Positions 62,040 to 64,000 of a DNA stretch of 64,000 nucleotides are shown here, piece after piece. The stretch covers positions 1-64,000 of the forward strand of contig NZ_JANQIM010000027.1 of the NCBI RefSeq assembly GCF_028282165.1. The letters run 5' to 3'. Both the position numbers and the translations under genes were made by a program. Under the pieces are notes generated by a model. It ran no database searches. It had not been told where the DNA came from and saw nothing but the letters and a program-made list of their open reading frames with translations. Numbering within the stretch: the stretch's first letter is position 1; each line of letters opens with the position of its first letter. This DNA comes from Winogradskyella sp. (GTDB lineage Bacteria; Bacteroidota; Bacteroidia; Flavobacteriales; Flavobacteriaceae).

Positions 62040-62073
62040 CTGCAAAAATACTATTATTTAATTCTGAAAAAAA

Positions 62074-63177
62074 TTATTTAGAATTTTCTCTCTTACGCGT
62101 TTCAATACGTTCTTGAGCTATATTAAAAGCTGCTTCGTGCGTTGTTAAATCGTTGGTTTTGGCATTATCGAGAATCTCTAAAGTGGTATTATATATGTTT
62201 TCCGTTTTGCGCATTATCTCTTGCCTATCGTAATTCTCTAGCTCTGCATACACATTGATAATTCCTCCTGCATTAATTAAAAAATCTGGTGCATAAACGA
62301 TACCTCTTTCCTGTAGAATTCTTCCATGCCTATTCTCTTCTGCCAATTGGTTGTTAGCTGCTCCAGCAATAATACTAGCTTGCAACTTGTAAATGGTATC
62401 GTCATTTATAGTTGCTCCTAAAGCGCAAGGTGCATAGATATCCATGGCTTCATTGTAGATATCCTGTCCATTATAGATTTTAACCCCATATTTAGAGCTA
62501 ACTTCCTCTAGTCGTTCTTGATTAATATCCGATATGGTAACGTTAGCGCCTTCATTGCTTAAATGCTCCACCAAGGCCTCACCAACATTACCTATGCCTT
62601 GAACAAATACATTTTTATCCTCTAAAACATCCGAACCATATTTAAATTTAGCGGCTGCTTTCATACCCATAAACACACCATATGCTGTAATTGGAGAAGG
62701 GTTTCCGGCACCACCTTTGTTTTGAGAAATTCCTGTAACATAAGGGGTGACCTCTCTTACCGTATCCATATCCGCAGTTTCCATACCAACATCTTCTGCT
62801 GTTATATATCGACCGCTTAAAGAGTGTACAAATTCACCAAAACGCCTCATTAACTCAGGCGTTTTTTGGGTTTTGGCGTCCCCTATAATCACAGCTTTCC
62901 CTCCACCAAGGTTTAAACCTGTAATTGCAGATTTAAAGGTCATTCCGCGAGACAAGCGCAGTACATCATTTAGAGCTTCCCATTCGTTCTGGTAATCCCA
63001 CATTCTTGTACCTCCCAAAGCAGGTCCCAAAACCGTATTATGTATACCAATAATAGCTTTTAAACCAGTATCTTTGTCATTGCAAAATACAATTTGCTCG
63101 TGATCGTCAAACGAATTTTGACCAAATACTGGATCGGCTTTTGAAAGTTCATTAGAACTTATTATTTCTGAAGTCAT
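62074..63177 (-). CDS. Glu/Leu/Phe/Val dehydrogenase (leucine dehydrogenase-like)
   Basis: A 367-residue enzyme of the amino acid dehydrogenase family. Motifs: PALGGTRMW, SRGMTFKSAITGLNLGGGKAVI (catalytic Lys), a second AEDVGM segment, and the NAD-binding VQGIGNVGEALVEHL (about 190-204). The size fits leucine or related branched-chain dehydrogenases better than glutamate dehydrogenase (about 450). It converts an amino acid to its 2-oxo acid with NAD in the cytoplasm, in keeping with hmgL in the same window. It has its own promoter and terminator. Confidence 0.92.
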   Translation of the reverse strand: MTSEIISSNELSKADPVFGQNSFDDHEQIVFCNDKDTGLKAIIGIHNTVLGPALGGTRMWDYQNEWEALNDVLRLSRGMTFKSAITGLNLGGGKAVIIGDAKTQKTPELMRRFGEFVHSLSGRYITAEDVGMETADMDTVREVTPYVTGISQNKGGAGNPSPITAYGVFMGMKAAAKFKYGSDVLEDKNVFVQGIGNVGEALVEHLSNEGANVTISDINQERLEEVSSKYGVKIYNGQDIYNEAMDIYAPCALGATINDDTIYKLQASIIAGAANNQLAEENRHGRILQERGIVYAPDFLINAGGIINVYAELENYDRQEIMRKTENIYNTTLEILDNAKTNDLTTHEAAFNIAQERIETRKRENSK

Positions 63178-63225
63178 TTAAGATTTAGATTTAAGGCTAT
63201 TTGAAGATTATCTAAAAACAGCGAG

Positions 63226-63233
63226 CAAAAATA
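63226..63233 (-). promoter_or_regulatory. -7 promoter box of the dehydrogenase gene
   Basis: Reads TATTTTTG on the minus strand in the 133-base divergent region. Confidence 0.5.
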
Positions 63234-63286
63234 AATTATTATTAGAGGATTAGCAAAATATTAACGTCGAAATAGGATTATCGTTA

Positions 63287-63294
63287 TACTTTTG
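63287..63294 (+). promoter_or_regulatory. -7 promoter box of the ABC exporter gene
   Basis: TACTTTTG matches TAnnTTTG, 16 bases before the ATG. Confidence 0.5.
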
Positions 63295-63310
63295 ACTGAC
63301 CAAATGCACT

Positions 63311-64000
63311 ATGAAAGCACTAAAGCATCTCAATAAATACTTCTATAAATACAGATACCGATTAATCATCGGTGTGATTATTACCGTTGTTGCAAAGATA
63401 TTTGTATTGTTTACACCACGTTTTGTTGGCGACTCCATAAATGTTATTTCTGATCGTTTGGATGGAAAAATCTCGTACGAAGTTTTTAAAACTGAATTAA
63501 TCACCAATATATCATACATTGTTGGAGCTGCTATTATTGCTGGGCTTTTTACATTTTTGATGCGCCAGACCATTATTAATGTTTCGAGATACATTGAATA
63601 TGATTTAAAAAATGAAATCTACCAACATTACCAAGTACTTTCCTTGAATTTCTACAAATCCAATAGAACAGGTGACTTAATGAACCGAATTAGTGAAGAT
63701 GTAGGAAAAGTACGCATGTATGCTGGGCCTGCCTTAATGTACAGCATAAATACCGTAACATTGTTTACCGTAGCTATAATTTACATGATAAGCACGGCGC
63801 CAAAGCTTACTCTATACACGTTAATGCCATTACCCATCCTTTCTATTGCGATATATAACTTAAGCAGGCTTATTAACAAACGGAGCACAATTGTACAACA
63901 GTCTTTATCTACCTTATCAACCTATTCGCAGGAAGTCTTTAGCGGTATCTCCGTAATTAAATCCTATGGCATAGAACCAAATACAATTAATGAATTTGAT
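63311..64000 (+). CDS. ABC exporter, membrane domain (partial)
   Basis: The frame is open from ATG 63311 to the window edge (230 codons). It shows the start of an ABCB-type half-exporter: helices near 17-37 and 68-88, then the cytoplasmic-loop pattern LSLNFYKSNRTGDLMNRISEDVGKVR (about 113-138) typical of MsbA-like transporters, and SQEVFSGISVIKSYGIE at the right edge. The nucleotide-binding domain lies outside the window. The substrate, perhaps lipid or peptide, is unknown. It is divergent from the dehydrogenase gene, the order usually seen upstream of nusB in Flavobacteriaceae. Confidence 0.92.
   Translation, partial: MKALKHLNKYFYKYRYRLIIGVIITVVAKIFVLFTPRFVGDSINVISDRLDGKISYEVFKTELITNISYIVGAAIIAGLFTFLMRQTIINVSRYIEYDLKNEIYQHYQVLSLNFYKSNRTGDLMNRISEDVGKVRMYAGPALMYSINTVTLFTVAIIYMISTAPKLTLYTLMPLPILSIAIYNLSRLINKRSTIVQQSLSTLSTYSQEVFSGISVIKSYGIEPNTINEFD

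Overview
The window is a compact, AT-rich chromosomal segment that looks like a marine or aquatic member of the Flavobacteriaceae (Bacteroidota). Supporting signs are a fused CcoN/O cbb3 oxidase with a single-haem CcoP, a long-form NusB, many lipoproteins with a Cys-Ser-Asp/Asn-Asp start, TonB receptors with HmuY, imelysin, HTTM and DUF4856-type partners, and repeated TAnnTTTG promoter elements (the Bacteroidota -7 box). No rRNA, tRNA, CRISPR array, insertion sequence or prophage was recognised. No gene-free stretch exceeds about 260 bases. A P-type ATPase is cut at the left edge and an ABC transporter at the right edge.

Layout. (1) 1-7402: cbb3 oxidase biogenesis and structural operon (Cu ATPase, CcoS, CcoNO, CcoQ, CcoP, CcoG, CcoH, SafE-like protein, membrane protein). 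(2) 7475-9683, minus: HemN and a tandem universal stress protein. It shares an Fnr-type palindrome with the cbb3 operon at exactly the same distance from the -7 box. (3) 9770-11139: YdeI-like protein and a lipoprotein. (4) 11265-15393: a probable zinc-limitation locus with a MerC-like protein, an ABC ATPase, a permease with a His/Asp-rich loop, a small secreted protein and a COG0523 GTPase. Two matching GCAAC-N3-GTTGC palindromes mark its two promoters. (5) 15446-22898: three exported peptidases/hydrolases (S15-like, S9, S46/DPP7-type). (6) 23093-28308: a theta-carbonic-anhydrase (LCIB) homologue, Tat-exported PhoX-like lipoprotein, GNAT, lipoprotein, Crp-like regulator, YceI. (7) 28373-31285, minus: guaB and a PhoD-like phosphatase.

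(8) 31371-37564, minus: DUF4856, imelysin, HTTM (vitamin K carboxylase-like) and TonB receptor operon. (9) 37675-46958: a divergent locus, with DUF6607, ankyrin, DUF2271, PepSY-diflavin reductase and two small paralogues leftward, and a TonB receptor and double HmuY protein rightward. Regions 8 and 9 share an identical 16-base promoter motif, so both are probably iron-responsive. (10) 46994-50755: HMG-CoA lyase, LysE exporter, PyrD (apparently carrying an in-frame dispersed-repeat insertion) and a second stress protein. (11) 50800-58048, minus: an RND efflux operon whose outer-membrane channel is fused to a periplasmic substrate-binding-like domain, with a K+-channel-like gene at its end. (12) 58183-64000: PepT, DUF1801/YdeI protein, YajC, DUF1573, NusB, leucine-type dehydrogenase and an ABC exporter fragment.

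Together the genes describe microaerobic respiration plus haem synthesis, metal homeostasis (Cu, Zn, Fe), protein and phosphate scavenging, and drug efflux. Family names come from recognising motifs by eye; no database search was run.
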